From Candidatus Bathyarchaeota archaeon (GTDB lineage: Archaea > Thermoproteota > Bathyarchaeia > Bathyarchaeales > Bathycorpusculaceae), in the NCBI GenBank assembly GCA_018396875.1, contig JAGTQG010000004.1, positions 1 to 62,309 of the forward strand: 62,309 nt of DNA, in the 5' to 3' direction. The notes beneath the pieces are model-generated. The model was not told where the DNA came from. It saw only the letters and a list, made by a program, of their open reading frames with translations, and did no database searches. Below, piece by piece: positions 1 through 7,770 of the stretch (positions are counted from its first letter, which is position 1; every line of letters begins with the position of its first letter). Position numbers and translations under genes: made by a program.

Positions 1-62
1 ATTTGAACCCGGGTCGGGCGGGCGACAGCCGCCTATACTAGACCGGGCTATACTACCAGGGC
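1..62 (-). tRNA. tRNA-Asp (GTC), 3' end cut by window edge
   Basis: Read on the minus strand, the segment begins GCCCTGGTAG and has a D-arm, an anticodon loop CTGTCGC with anticodon GTC between GGCGG/CCGCC-type stem halves, and a T-arm ending GGGTTCAAAT. About ten bases of the acceptor 3' side lie outside the window. The anticodon assigns it to aspartate. It heads toward the window edge, in tandem with the tRNA-Ser next to it. Confidence 0.9.
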
Positions 63-119
63 AGTTGATGCCAAAATGAATAGAAAACGTTAGGGCTAAT
101 TAAGTTTTCTCGGCATGGC

Positions 120-204
120 GCGGGGTGCGGGATTTGAACCCGCGCGGCCGAAACCGGCCACAGGCTTAGCAGGCCTGCCCCCTACCAGGCTAGGGCAACC
201 CCGC
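120..204 (-). tRNA. tRNA-Ser (GCT)
   Basis: The acceptor halves GCGGGGT and ACCCCGC pair perfectly. The anticodon stem AGGC/GCCT encloses loop CTGCTAA, giving anticodon GCT (serine AGC/AGU codons). The long variable arm, with GGCCG pairing across TTT to CGGCC, is typical of class II tRNA-Ser. Total length is 85 nt with no intron. No CCA is encoded. Confidence 0.95.
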
Positions 205-356
205 CATGATTTTACTTGACTTCGCACATTTTTAACATTTCCCTTCACTTGCATTTTTTAGAAGAAAGCGTAGGCAAGCCTTAACAATATGAAAAGCTTA
301 TGAATTTATGCAGTATAATTTCAACGATTTTGTTGGTTGTGTTCCATGCGTGGAGG

Positions 357-370
357 TTTAAATTTTATAA
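357..370 (+). promoter_or_regulatory. TATA-box-like element upstream of the 407 gene
   Basis: An AT-rich run TTTAAATTTTATAA lies 37-50 bases before the ATG at 407, which puts a predicted transcription start near 390 with a short leader. This is assigned by archaeal TATA spacing only. Confidence 0.4.
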
Positions 371-406
371 TTGTATTTTTCAACATTTTCGCTATATGGT
401 GGTGCT

Positions 407-1084
407 ATGGTCAAAAGGATTTCATTGACGGTCAGCGATGATGTCTATGAAAAATGGGTTGCTTTAAGCAGTTGTTATAACGAGGATTTGCAAGACGCGA
501 TTAAAGGTGTACTGGAGGCAATCAGCATGAATAGTCGGCGGATTATAAGCCTAAAGGACCATTATAGGGTACCAGTAAACCTTGGGAGGGCTTTGATGCA
601 TATAATTGATGATGCATTTCACTCGTTAAGTCTTTTTGACGAAGTTCTTTGGAAGATGGATGTTAAGGGGCTGTATAAACTTGAGGATTTTGAGGTTGAC
701 TTAGACGAAAACTATATGCGGCTTTTTTACAGTGCCCTAGCGGGTTGCAGCCTCAAGATCGACGAGTTTGATATAACTGTTCAGAACGGGAGTAAGCGCC
801 TCTCAACTTTCACGTATATAGAGGTCGGAGAAAATAATAAGAGAGCGCTAAACGGTTTGAAAAAATATGTCCAAACAATACCATGGGATGTAACTCAGCT
901 TCCAGAAGAACTTGAAAATTTTGAAGAATACCTTGAAGAATTCGATATTGGAATAACTGAGGGAGAAGAATTTTGGACGCTTCAGATTGATTGTATAGCG
1001 GATTCTTTCAATGACTTGCCAAGCATAAGAAGACTGTCGCGTTTTGTGGGAAGACTCCTTAAAAAATTTAGGGTTAGAGTATGA
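407..1084 (+). CDS. Hypothetical protein with ribbon-helix-helix-like N-terminus
   Basis: A 225-residue soluble acidic protein I do not recognise. I start it at the ATG at 407 because a GGTGGT purine-rich run sits just upstream; an in-frame TTG at 371 would add 12 residues. The first 20 residues (VKRISLTVSDDVYEKW) read like the strand-helix start of a ribbon-helix-helix DNA-binding domain, in which the strand dimerises and contacts DNA. The remainder is mixed alpha/beta without a recognised motif, ending in a basic stretch (RRLSRFVGRLLKKFRVRV). No signal peptide or membrane segment is visible. It stands alone, with tRNAs upstream and a convergent gene downstream. A DNA-binding regulator is possible, resting on the N-terminal pattern only. 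Confidence 0.6.
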   Translation: MVKRISLTVSDDVYEKWVALSSCYNEDLQDAIKGVLEAISMNSRRIISLKDHYRVPVNLGRALMHIIDDAFHSLSLFDEVLWKMDVKGLYKLEDFEVDLDENYMRLFYSALAGCSLKIDEFDITVQNGSKRLSTFTYIEVGENNKRALNGLKKYVQTIPWDVTQLPEELENFEEYLEEFDIGITEGEEFWTLQIDCIADSFNDLPSIRRLSRFVGRLLKKFRVRV

Positions 1085-1115
1085 ACAGAAAATAACCATT
1101 TCACAGTCCACAGCA

Positions 1116-2558
1116 TTACGTTTTCGCTGGTAGCATTTTTGCCATGTTGTCTAATATTGCCACGTAGGATTTTTCGAGGGTTGTTAGGCCTCCTGTTGGG
1201 CCTCCTTCACTTATGACTATGTATTCGTTTGGGGCGTGGGCTCTTCCTCCGTGGCCTATTCCTCCCATGACGAAGGGTAGGTTTAGTGGTTCGCGGTTGA
1301 ACATGCAGAAAGGTGCACTTCCAGCCATGTGGGGCCATATTTCTGGTTCATAGCCGAATTCGCGATATGTCTTCAACACTGCTTGGGCTGCTGGTTCACG
1401 GATGCTTGTTTTAGCCCATCCATAGCCCTCTTCTAGCTGCACTATTTTTATCTCCTTAAATCCATGCTTGTCCAAGTGGCGCCTAATTTTTGGGATAACT
1501 TCATCCACCGTCATGTTGGGCACGAGACGTACATCAACTTTAACCGTTATTTTATGGGGCAAAACTGTTTTCGTGCCGGGACCCGTGTATCCGCTCCAGA
1601 TTCCGTCAATGTTTAGGGTTGGCGAATAAAGATATTTCAGCAGCGCCTCTTTTCCGTGCATGTCGTTTATGAAACGCTCGACCTTCATCTCTTTTTTGAC
1701 AGTTTCTTCATCGAATGTTTTTTCCAGCTTTTCAATTAGCTCAAGGTCTTCTTGGCTTGGAGGAGCCACATTGTCGTAAAAGCCTTCCACGAGGACGGTG
1801 TTGCCATCCTTCGTCGTGAGCGTGCTTAGGGCCTGTATCATTCTAAGGGCTGGGCTGTCAACTCAAGCCTTGTTACTTCCGTGAATATCGAACTCCGTTG
1901 GTCCGTAGCCCCAGCTTTTCCCGTCAAGCTCAAGTTCAAAGTAGACTATGCCCTTAACGCCTAAAGTCATCTGCACTTTTCCCTTCTCGTCTTGGTCTGC
2001 GGTTGGAAAGAAGACCGCGTCCGCCTCTTTCAGCTTGTCTAGATACTTGTTTATGAATTCTGGAAGGTGGCGGCTTCCAAGCTCCTCTTCACCTTCAGCC
2101 ACGAAAATGAGGTTTAATGGTATTTCTTCGCCAGCAGCTAAAATGGATTCACATGCGTTTATGAAGGCGCCAAGCTCGCCTTTAGTGTTTATGGCACCCC
2201 TTGCCACTAGGCATTTCCCGAAAGGCTCCATTTCAACAACGCGTCCCTCCAAAGGCGGAACAATCCATCCGGGCTCGTCAACGGGCTGCGTGTCATACAT
2301 CATGTAAACTATCAAGGTTTTGTCTGCACCAGCATCATAATAGCCGTAAACAACGGGGTTGCCAGAAGTCTCCACAAGCCTGGCGTCTTTACAGCCCAAA
2401 GCCTTGAAATAGTCTTTCACGAGGTTTGCGCATTCTCTTATTCCGAGGCCTTCAGCCGATATGGATGGTTGTCTAACAAGCTCTTGCAGACGTTTAAGAT
2501 GGTCCTCAAAATGTTCATCAATATACTTAAAAACTTTCTCCTTGTTCAACTTCAACAC
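1116..2558 (-). pseudogene. M20-family metallopeptidase/amidohydrolase interrupted by in-frame TGA
   Basis: Two open segments in one reading frame are parted by a single TGA at 1863-1865. The first (1863-2558, 231 aa) covers the N-terminal catalytic half: YDTQPVDEPGW, ARGAINTKGELGAF and the EGEEELGS metal/catalytic acid motif. The second (ATG at 1841, to 1116) covers the lid/dimerisation domain and C-terminal catalytic part, with GHGGRAHAPNEY carrying the expected late histidine. Together they give about 480 residues, the usual length for carnosinase/DapE-like M20 enzymes, which hydrolyse dipeptides or acylated amino acids. Eight sense codons lie between the TGA and the ATG, all in frame, so nothing is lost apart from one codon, probably TGG. 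The usual HxD ligand pair appears as MMYD, so metal binding may differ from classical members. It is a recent pseudogene, a sequencing error or a readthrough case. Confidence 0.8.
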
Positions 2559-2619
2559 CCATCCGAGGATATTGGCTTAAACACGTTTAAAAGACTTCTG
2601 AAATGTTGTGGCTGGATAG

Positions 2620-2634
2620 TTTAATATATAAAAA
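2620..2634 (+). promoter_or_regulatory. Strong TATA box for the coiled-coil protein/rpiA unit
   Basis: TTTAATATATAAAAA lies about 40 bases before the TTG start at 2670, giving a predicted transcription start near 2650, just ahead of the GAGAGGTAGAGGG ribosome binding site. It sits in the divergent gap with the M20 gene. Confidence 0.6.
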
Positions 2635-2669
2635 GTTGAGAATCTTAATGGAGAGGTAGAGGGAAACTT

Positions 2670-3377
2670 TTGCCCTTCAGCGACGCCTTAACCATTGCGC
2701 TTATAATAACAACCTTAGCGACAATAATCGCATCGTCTATGGTCATCTATTCCATGAGGAGAAAACTGCGGGAAGAAAAACAAAAAGTGGACGTCGGAAA
2801 GGAGGGTGGCACTGCAAAGGCTTTACCCTTTAAAATTGTTAAAACGGTTTCCCCGGAAGAGGCTGCAAAAGCCAGAGAAGAACTGCGGATACTTGACTTG
2901 GAGAGGGAAATTCTAAGCGACGCCATAAGAAAGCTTTACGAGGCCCATGCGGAGGGCAAAATAACGGAGGAAGAAAGGGATAGGCTTGCCCAAGCCTACA
3001 AGGAAAGAATGATGATTGTTAAGGAGGCAATAGCAAAGGATGAGTCTCTTGTGGCACTCCACGAGCTTGAAGCCATGCAGGAAGATTTGATAAAACTTTT
3101 CAGCGAACGCTTCGACGAAATAAGCACAAAAATAGAAGAACTACGTTCAAAAGTGGAAGCAAAACCCATAAAAGAAATCGCCATACCAGCAGCTAAACCA
3201 GCAAAAACCGTGGAGGAAAAACCGGAAGCTGAAGCTGAGGAAAAGGCGAAAAAGAAACGTAAACCACCAGCAGCTAGGCCTTCTCCAAGGTCGGAAGCTG
3301 AAAAACGAATAGAAGAGATTCGAGCTGAAGTGGAAAAAGTCTTGGAAAGACTGGGGCAGATGGAAATTGAAACCTAG
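2670..3377 (+). CDS. Membrane-anchored coiled-coil protein
   Basis: 235 residues, TTG start chosen because GAGGTAGAGGG lies 7-8 bases upstream and no ATG fits. Residues about 5-27 form one hydrophobic segment, followed by RRKLREEKQK, so a single N-terminal membrane anchor with a cytoplasmic remainder is likely. Residues about 60-165 are charged heptad-rich helices (EEERDRLAQAYKERMM), and the C-terminal 70 residues are lysine/alanine/glutamate-rich and low in complexity. I recognise no enzyme motif. The stop codon overlaps the start of rpiA by 11 bases, so the two are co-translated. A scaffold or membrane-tether role is guesswork. Confidence 0.75.
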   Translation: MPFSDALTIALIITTLATIIASSMVIYSMRRKLREEKQKVDVGKEGGTAKALPFKIVKTVSPEEAAKAREELRILDLEREILSDAIRKLYEAHAEGKITEEERDRLAQAYKERMMIVKEAIAKDESLVALHELEAMQEDLIKLFSERFDEISTKIEELRSKVEAKPIKEIAIPAAKPAKTVEEKPEAEAEEKAKKKRKPPAARPSPRSEAEKRIEEIRAEVEKVLERLGQMEIET

Positions 3378-4077
3378 AAGCGAGGAGGTAGAAAAAGCCA
3401 AAAGAAACGCTGCTCTGGAAGCCGTAAAACATGTTGAAAACGGTTTCGTAATTGGGCTTGGAAGCGGAAGCACCGTTGCCTACGTTGCAGAAGAAATCGG
3501 AAAAAGGATAAAAGCTGAGAGGCTCCAAGTGAAAGCTGTTCCCACATCATATCAATCCCTTACTCTGGCTGTCAGGAACGGTATCCCAACAACAAGTTTA
3601 GAGGAAAACCCCACATTAGACTTGACCATCGACGGAGCAGACCAAATAGACGAAAACTTAAACCTTATCAAGGGTATGGGTGGAGCCCTAACCCGCGAAA
3701 AAATAGTGGCCGCCGCCTCCAAAACCCTTATCATAGTCGCAGACTGGAGGAAAAAAGTGAAAATTTTAGGAGAGAACGGGCAACCAGTCCCGGTGGAAGT
3801 CTTGCCCTTCGCACTCTCCCTTGTAATTAACAAAATAAATATGCTTGGAGGAAAACCCGTCTTAAGAGAATGCTCTGGAAAAGTCGGACCAGTCGTAACG
3901 GACAACGGCAACTTCATAATTGACGTGGACTTCGGACCTATAAAAAACCCGGCTGAGCTCGAAAAAACATTAAAAACGATTCCGGGAATTGTTGAAACAG
4001 GCCTATTTGTAGGAATGGCTGACGTGGTTTATCTTGGAAGACCAAACAAAGTTGAAAAGCTTAAGCGAAAGAAATAA
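3367..4077 (+). CDS. rpiA: Ribose-5-phosphate isomerase A
   Basis: Interconverts ribose-5-phosphate and ribulose-5-phosphate, supplying ribose for nucleotides. The family motifs are present: GLGSGSTVAYV near residue 31 (phosphate loop), TIDGADQIDE with catalytic acids, IKGMGGALTREK, and GPVVTDNGNFIID near the C-terminus. The length of 236 aa is normal. The TTG start overlaps the preceding gene; the next in-frame starts would cut into the N-terminal helix. Archaea lacking the oxidative pentose phosphate pathway typically use this enzyme together with the RuMP or transketolase routes. Confidence 0.95.
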   Translation: MKPRSEEVEKAKRNAALEAVKHVENGFVIGLGSGSTVAYVAEEIGKRIKAERLQVKAVPTSYQSLTLAVRNGIPTTSLEENPTLDLTIDGADQIDENLNLIKGMGGALTREKIVAAASKTLIIVADWRKKVKILGENGQPVPVEVLPFALSLVINKINMLGGKPVLRECSGKVGPVVTDNGNFIIDVDFGPIKNPAELEKTLKTIPGIVETGLFVGMADVVYLGRPNKVEKLKRKK

Positions 4078-4115
4078 CAACAAGCACTTTTTCACTGAAT
4101 ATTGAAAAGATGGGT

Positions 4116-4220
4116 GCCGGGGTAGCCTAGCCTGGAATGGGCGCCAGACTCATAATCTGGAGTCGAACGGGGCTAAGCGCCCAACGCCAGAGGTCGCGGG
4201 CTCAAATCCCGCCCCCGGCA
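4116..4220 (+). tRNA. Elongator tRNA-Met (CAT) with a 30-nt intron in the variable region
   Basis: The acceptor halves GCCGGGG/CCCCGGC pair, the anticodon stem CCAGA/TCTGG closes loop CTCATAA (anticodon CAT), and the T-arm CGCGGGCTCAAATCCCGC is intact. Thirty extra bases (4163-4192) lie between the anticodon stem and the T-arm. Removing them leaves TCTGGAG joined to GTCGCGGG, a normal 75-nt tRNA. Exon CTGG (4157-4160) can pair with intron CCAG (4187-4190), leaving 3-nt bulges AGT and AGG with the cut between their second and third bases, as in the bulge-helix-bulge motif cleaved by archaeal EndA. Acceptor sequence and discriminator A favour elongator Met over initiator or Ile2. Confidence 0.9.
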
Positions 4221-4347
4221 CTAAAGTTCAGTTCCAATTCTGAAGTTTTCTTCAACCTCCTATGTACGGTAGACTCTTATTACCACGTTTGAAAAGCCAC
4301 ACCGCAAAGTTCAACAGTTCACTGTTATATGTGGGTGGCGTCAAAAA

Positions 4348-4419
4348 GCCGGGGGTGGGAGTTGAACCCACGTATAGCTGCTCTGCAGGCAGCCGCCTGA
4401 ACCGCTCGGCCACCCCGGC
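4348..4419 (-). tRNA. tRNA-Cys (GCA)
   Basis: On the minus strand GCCGGGG pairs with CCCCGGC at the ends. Anticodon stem GCTGC/GCAGC encloses loop CTGCAGA, giving anticodon GCA for cysteine. D-arm and T-arm (GTGGGTTCAACTCCCAC) are complete. It is 72 nt with no intron and a short variable loop, and it converges with the tRNA-Met 128 bases away. That gap shows nothing else. Confidence 0.95.
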
Positions 4420-4463
4420 ATTTTTCTGTAGTGTTTAAAGTTTGTTTGGGATAATAAATGTTA

Positions 4464-5507
4464 TTAGTTTAGGCCTATTTTTTGTTTGATTTCATTGTAG
4501 ACTTTTACGGCAGTTTCTTCGTCTGGGACATTTTTTATTAGCATGCGTCCTCCGTTGAATAGTGTTATCTCATAGTTTTTGTGGATGAAGATGATAGCTA
4601 TTGATGTTTTTAGGCGAGTTTTGAAGTTTTTCTTTATCCTTGCATAAATAGTTTCCATGTCTAGTTTTGTTGGTTTTTCCGGGTTTATGTTGACGGTGTT
4701 CCGTCCGCATAGCCAGACCAGTTTTTCATGAGTTTTTTGAACTACTGTTTCGCCTCGGCATGCTGGACATTCCAGTCTTTTGTGGATTTCTATGGTGGTG
4801 AAGTACATGTCGTTGAAGTCGCAGATCATAAGTTTACCCTTTAGGGGCGTGCCTATTCCCGCTAACAGTTTTATGGCTTCCATGGCTTCCATGGTGCCTA
4901 TTATCCCTGGGGTTGCACCGAGCACCCCTCTAACATCGCATGTAAGCAGCATGCTGTCGTCAATGTTTGGCAGAACACATTCGAGGCATGGAGTTTCCGG
5001 AGGAGCGAAAACGGATAGGTTTCCTTCAACGCCTATGGCTGCGCCGAAAACATACGGGATTTTAAGCTTTGCACACGCACGATTAACCAAGTAGCGGGTT
5101 CGCATGTTATCCAAACCATCAACGACACAGTCAACGCCGCTCAGAAGTTTTTCAACATTGTCAGCGTTTACATTTTCCGGAACGGGCTCAACATTTACGA
5201 AGGGGTTTGTTTCCGCAAGTTTTTTCGCCGAAACCTCGGCTTTTGGATAGCCCAAATCTTTTGGCGTGTATAAGACTTGCCTGTGAAGGTTATGGGGTTC
5301 AACGGTGTCCTGGTCTATTAGGCGTAGGTGGCCGACGCCTGCCAACGCCAGATAAAGCGAAGAAACTGTTCCAAGGCCTCCTAGCCCAACAACTGCGACT
5401 TTTGATTTTGCAAGTTTTTCTTGGCCTTCTTTGCCAAGTTCCTTGAGGGCCAGTTGACGGCTGTAAAATTCGTTGTAGGGGATTTTTGGCTTTTTTGTTT
5501 TTATCAT
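4464..5507 (-). CDS. ThiF/MoeB/HesA-family E1-like adenylyltransferase
   Basis: 347 residues. Residues about 30-75 hold the Rossmann nucleotide site (VVGLGGLGTVSS) and the arginine-containing HNLHRQVLY motif of E1-like enzymes, which adenylate the C-terminal glycine of ubiquitin-like sulfur carriers. CLEC and CPAC form the structural zinc site, and LTCDVRGVLG carries the candidate catalytic cysteine. About 80 C-terminal residues beyond the zinc site form an extra alpha/beta domain. No ubiquitin-like partner is encoded in the window, so a role in molybdopterin, thiamine or tRNA thiolation cannot be assigned. It lies 7 bases downstream of the ligase gene start region, in the same operon direction. 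Confidence 0.9.
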   Translation of the reverse strand: MIKTKKPKIPYNEFYSRQLALKELGKEGQEKLAKSKVAVVGLGGLGTVSSLYLALAGVGHLRLIDQDTVEPHNLHRQVLYTPKDLGYPKAEVSAKKLAETNPFVNVEPVPENVNADNVEKLLSGVDCVVDGLDNMRTRYLVNRACAKLKIPYVFGAAIGVEGNLSVFAPPETPCLECVLPNIDDSMLLTCDVRGVLGATPGIIGTMEAMEAIKLLAGIGTPLKGKLMICDFNDMYFTTIEIHKRLECPACRGETVVQKTHEKLVWLCGRNTVNINPEKPTKLDMETIYARIKKNFKTRLKTSIAIIFIHKNYEITLFNGGRMLIKNVPDEETAVKVYNEIKQKIGLN

Positions 5508-5514
5508 TTCAAGC

Positions 5515-7233
5515 TCAGCCCTTCAAAGCTTTGTCTCTGTTTTCAAGCCATATATTACCCTTTTTAGAGAACTGGCTTTCATAAATCTCTCTAACCCGCT
5601 GTATGGTGTCAGCCTCTTCCGGGGTTTTATCATCTCTTATGCGGGTTATCCGTGCAAAACGCAACGCCATACCACACTGGTATTTTGGGCTTTTCTGGAT
5701 TTCGTTGTAGGCAACTTCCACAACTATTTTTGGAATTACAAAGATGCGTCTAGGCTCTTCTCTTATTGCGAGTTCTTTGAGGCGTTTCGTCATCTCAACG
5801 ATTTCGGCGTCTGTTAAACCCTTAAAAGTCTTCCCAACAGTTAGAAACTCACCGGTTTCGGCGTCCCTAGCCGCCAAATAATAGTCTGAAAGCCACCCGT
5901 GTCTTTTCCCATAACCATACTCGGCGGCAACAATCACCAAGTCAAGCGGTGGAAGCGTAGGCTTAATTTTGAGCCACCGTTTTCCACGGATACCTGGAAC
6001 ATAGTCGCTGTCAATCTTTTTAGCCATAAGCCCCTCGTGTCCAGCGTCTGTAGCCTCTTTGAGAAACCTTTCAGCCTCTTCGACACTGTCGGTCACTATT
6101 TGTTTTGTTAAGGGGATTTCTCCGGCATTTTCTGCCAGAATTTGTCTCCTCTGAAGGTAGGGAAACCCTATCAAGCTTTGCCCGTTTAAGTAAAGGATGT
6201 CAAAAAGGAACAGTTTGACTGGAATTGTCGAAGCTACATCCTCGACCTCGTGGACCCTTTTAAATCTCCGCATCAAGTGCTGAAAGGGAAGAGGGTGTCC
6301 CCTACCGTTAACTGCTATGACTTCTCCCTCTAAGATTGCGCTTTCAGCCTTGATATTTCTCCTGACTGCTTCGACGATTTCTGGAAGGCTTTCAGTGACG
6401 TCGGTCAGTCTGCGACTAAAAATTTTGACCACTTCGCCTTCCTTATGGATTTGAACCCTCGCGCCGTCAAGCTTGTATTCGAAAGCTGTTTTTCCACCGT
6501 GCTCTTTTAAAGCTTCAGCCACGTCATTGGCCATCTGCGCCAACATAAGTTTGACAGGTCTAAAAACTTTGAAGCCCACCTTTAACAAGCCTTCTTTTCC
6601 CTCGACTTTAGCCGTTGCTGCCACAACCCCAATGTCACCCAAAATCATGCTGGCCCTTTGAACTACTTCAAGCGGAACGTGAAACGCTTCGGAAACAGCT
6701 TGTTCCATCAAGCCTTCATGGAAGCCCGTGCGCATCTCTCCAATAATTATCTTGACTAGGTACTTGGCTTCAAGCGGTGACGCAGAGCTTAGCAAAGCCT
6801 CTAAAAGGCGCTCCTTCTTTTCCCTAGAACCGGGACCAACAGCATTGGCTATAGCCTCAAAACTCTTACGAACATCCTTTATTGTCAAAACCCTTTCGAA
6901 TAGTGAAATTTGCCTTTTAACTCCGCTGCTTTCAAAAACCATTTTTGTTGCGGCGCCTATGTCTCCGGTTTTGCTGAAGGCGTCTGTGAAAACTTTCCAA
7001 TCCACCCCGGTTGTGCGCCTTATTATTTCACTGAGGGTAGCCCAGCTCACTTCCAAAGTTTGCTCGCTATATTTGGGAAGAGCCCTACCCAAAATCATTG
7101 AAACAGCAGGTTCAATCTCATCTGGCTCTAGACTCTTTAGAAATTCGGAGACTAGGCTAATCATTGATGTACGCTTTCTCATACCCTCAAGTTTTTCACA
7201 TAACTCTGCAAGAGTCCTAAAAAGGGTGGACAT
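5515..7233 (-). CDS. lig: ATP-dependent DNA ligase
   Basis: Seals nicks in duplex DNA by adenylating itself and then the 5' phosphate, at replication and repair. At 572 aa it has the three-domain archaeal layout: an all-helical N-terminal DNA-binding domain (1-230), the adenylation domain with motif I EYKLDGARVQ (lysine 254 is the AMP attachment site), motif III-like LFLFDILYLNG, motif IV GLMAKK and motif V WLKIKP, then an OB-fold. The ATG start at 7233 fits the family N-terminus. All expected catalytic residues are visible. Confidence 0.97.
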   Translation of the reverse strand: MSTLFRTLAELCEKLEGMRKRTSMISLVSEFLKSLEPDEIEPAVSMILGRALPKYSEQTLEVSWATLSEIIRRTTGVDWKVFTDAFSKTGDIGAATKMVFESSGVKRQISLFERVLTIKDVRKSFEAIANAVGPGSREKKERLLEALLSSASPLEAKYLVKIIIGEMRTGFHEGLMEQAVSEAFHVPLEVVQRASMILGDIGVVAATAKVEGKEGLLKVGFKVFRPVKLMLAQMANDVAEALKEHGGKTAFEYKLDGARVQIHKEGEVVKIFSRRLTDVTESLPEIVEAVRRNIKAESAILEGEVIAVNGRGHPLPFQHLMRRFKRVHEVEDVASTIPVKLFLFDILYLNGQSLIGFPYLQRRQILAENAGEIPLTKQIVTDSVEEAERFLKEATDAGHEGLMAKKIDSDYVPGIRGKRWLKIKPTLPPLDLVIVAAEYGYGKRHGWLSDYYLAARDAETGEFLTVGKTFKGLTDAEIVEMTKRLKELAIREEPRRIFVIPKIVVEVAYNEIQKSPKYQCGMALRFARITRIRDDKTPEEADTIQRVREIYESQFSKKGNIWLENRDKALKG

Positions 7234-7314
7234 TTTTCACCCTTGCGTTTTTCTAACAGAAATGTTTAGAGCCCTTGTTAATAAGTTGCACAAAGGAAAG
7301 AATGGAGTGAAGCT

Positions 7315-7689
7315 TTAGAAAGACTCTTCCAAGCGCTTTTTAACCTCTTTTATCCTCTTTTCTATTTCTTCAACCTTCTCATTCTGTGCCGAAGCCTTGT
7401 AACAATCCCTTGCATATTCTAGTGCGCTTACTCCAAATCTGTCAAAGCCCTTGTTAAAGGATAAGTCCGCGGATTTTAGGAAATGTTCAACGGCTTTCTC
7501 GTAGTTTTTAAGCATAAATGCGCATTCACCAGCCTTGAAAAGCGAGTACGCCGCGTCAAAGAAGTTGTTTGCCTTTTGGTAAAGCTCAGAAGCTCGTAGA
7601 AAATTTTCCTCGGCTTCCGCATACTTGCCAAGCTCGTAAAGGGTGTTTCCGTCCTTATGCAGTTTCACGGGATCTTCTTTTTCCGCCAT
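7315..7689 (-). CDS. Small TPR-like/SNAP-like helical repeat protein
   Basis: 124 residues from the ATG at 7689 (AGGT 8 bases upstream; an in-frame TTG at 7698 is less likely). It is made of helical hairpins with TPR-like spacing: NTLYELGKYAEAEENFLRA, then FKAGECAFMLKNYEKAVEH, then a third hairpin and a charged helix. Such proteins bind partner peptides. No membrane segment or catalytic motif is seen. The gene lies between a glycosyltransferase and DNA ligase on the same strand, and the context does not indicate a partner. Confidence 0.75.
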   Translation of the reverse strand: MAEKEDPVKLHKDGNTLYELGKYAEAEENFLRASELYQKANNFFDAAYSLFKAGECAFMLKNYEKAVEHFLKSADLSFNKGFDRFGVSALEYARDCYKASAQNEKVEEIEKRIKEVKKRLEESF

Positions 7690-7770
7690 CACAATCAACC
7701 TGCAATCAACATAAGTATACGGATAGGCAATTTAGCTTTTCCTCCATTTAAACCTCAAGAGTGGAAGTCT

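Noticed and set aside
1863-1865. TGA as selenocysteine codon
   Set aside because: M20 enzymes are not known selenoproteins and the position lacks a conserved cysteine; I see no SECIS-like hairpin clearly, and TGA is an ordinary stop elsewhere here. A TGG mutation is simpler.
4116-4220. tRNA(CAT) as tRNA-Ile2, the TiaS substrate
   Set aside because: The GCCGGGG acceptor, A discriminator and CCAGA/TCTGG stem match elongator Met; archaeal tRNA-Ile2 typically has a GGGCCCG-type acceptor.
7315-7751. Plus-strand frame over the TPR gene
   Set aside because: No family features; the minus-strand TPR frame has repeat structure and a plausible start.
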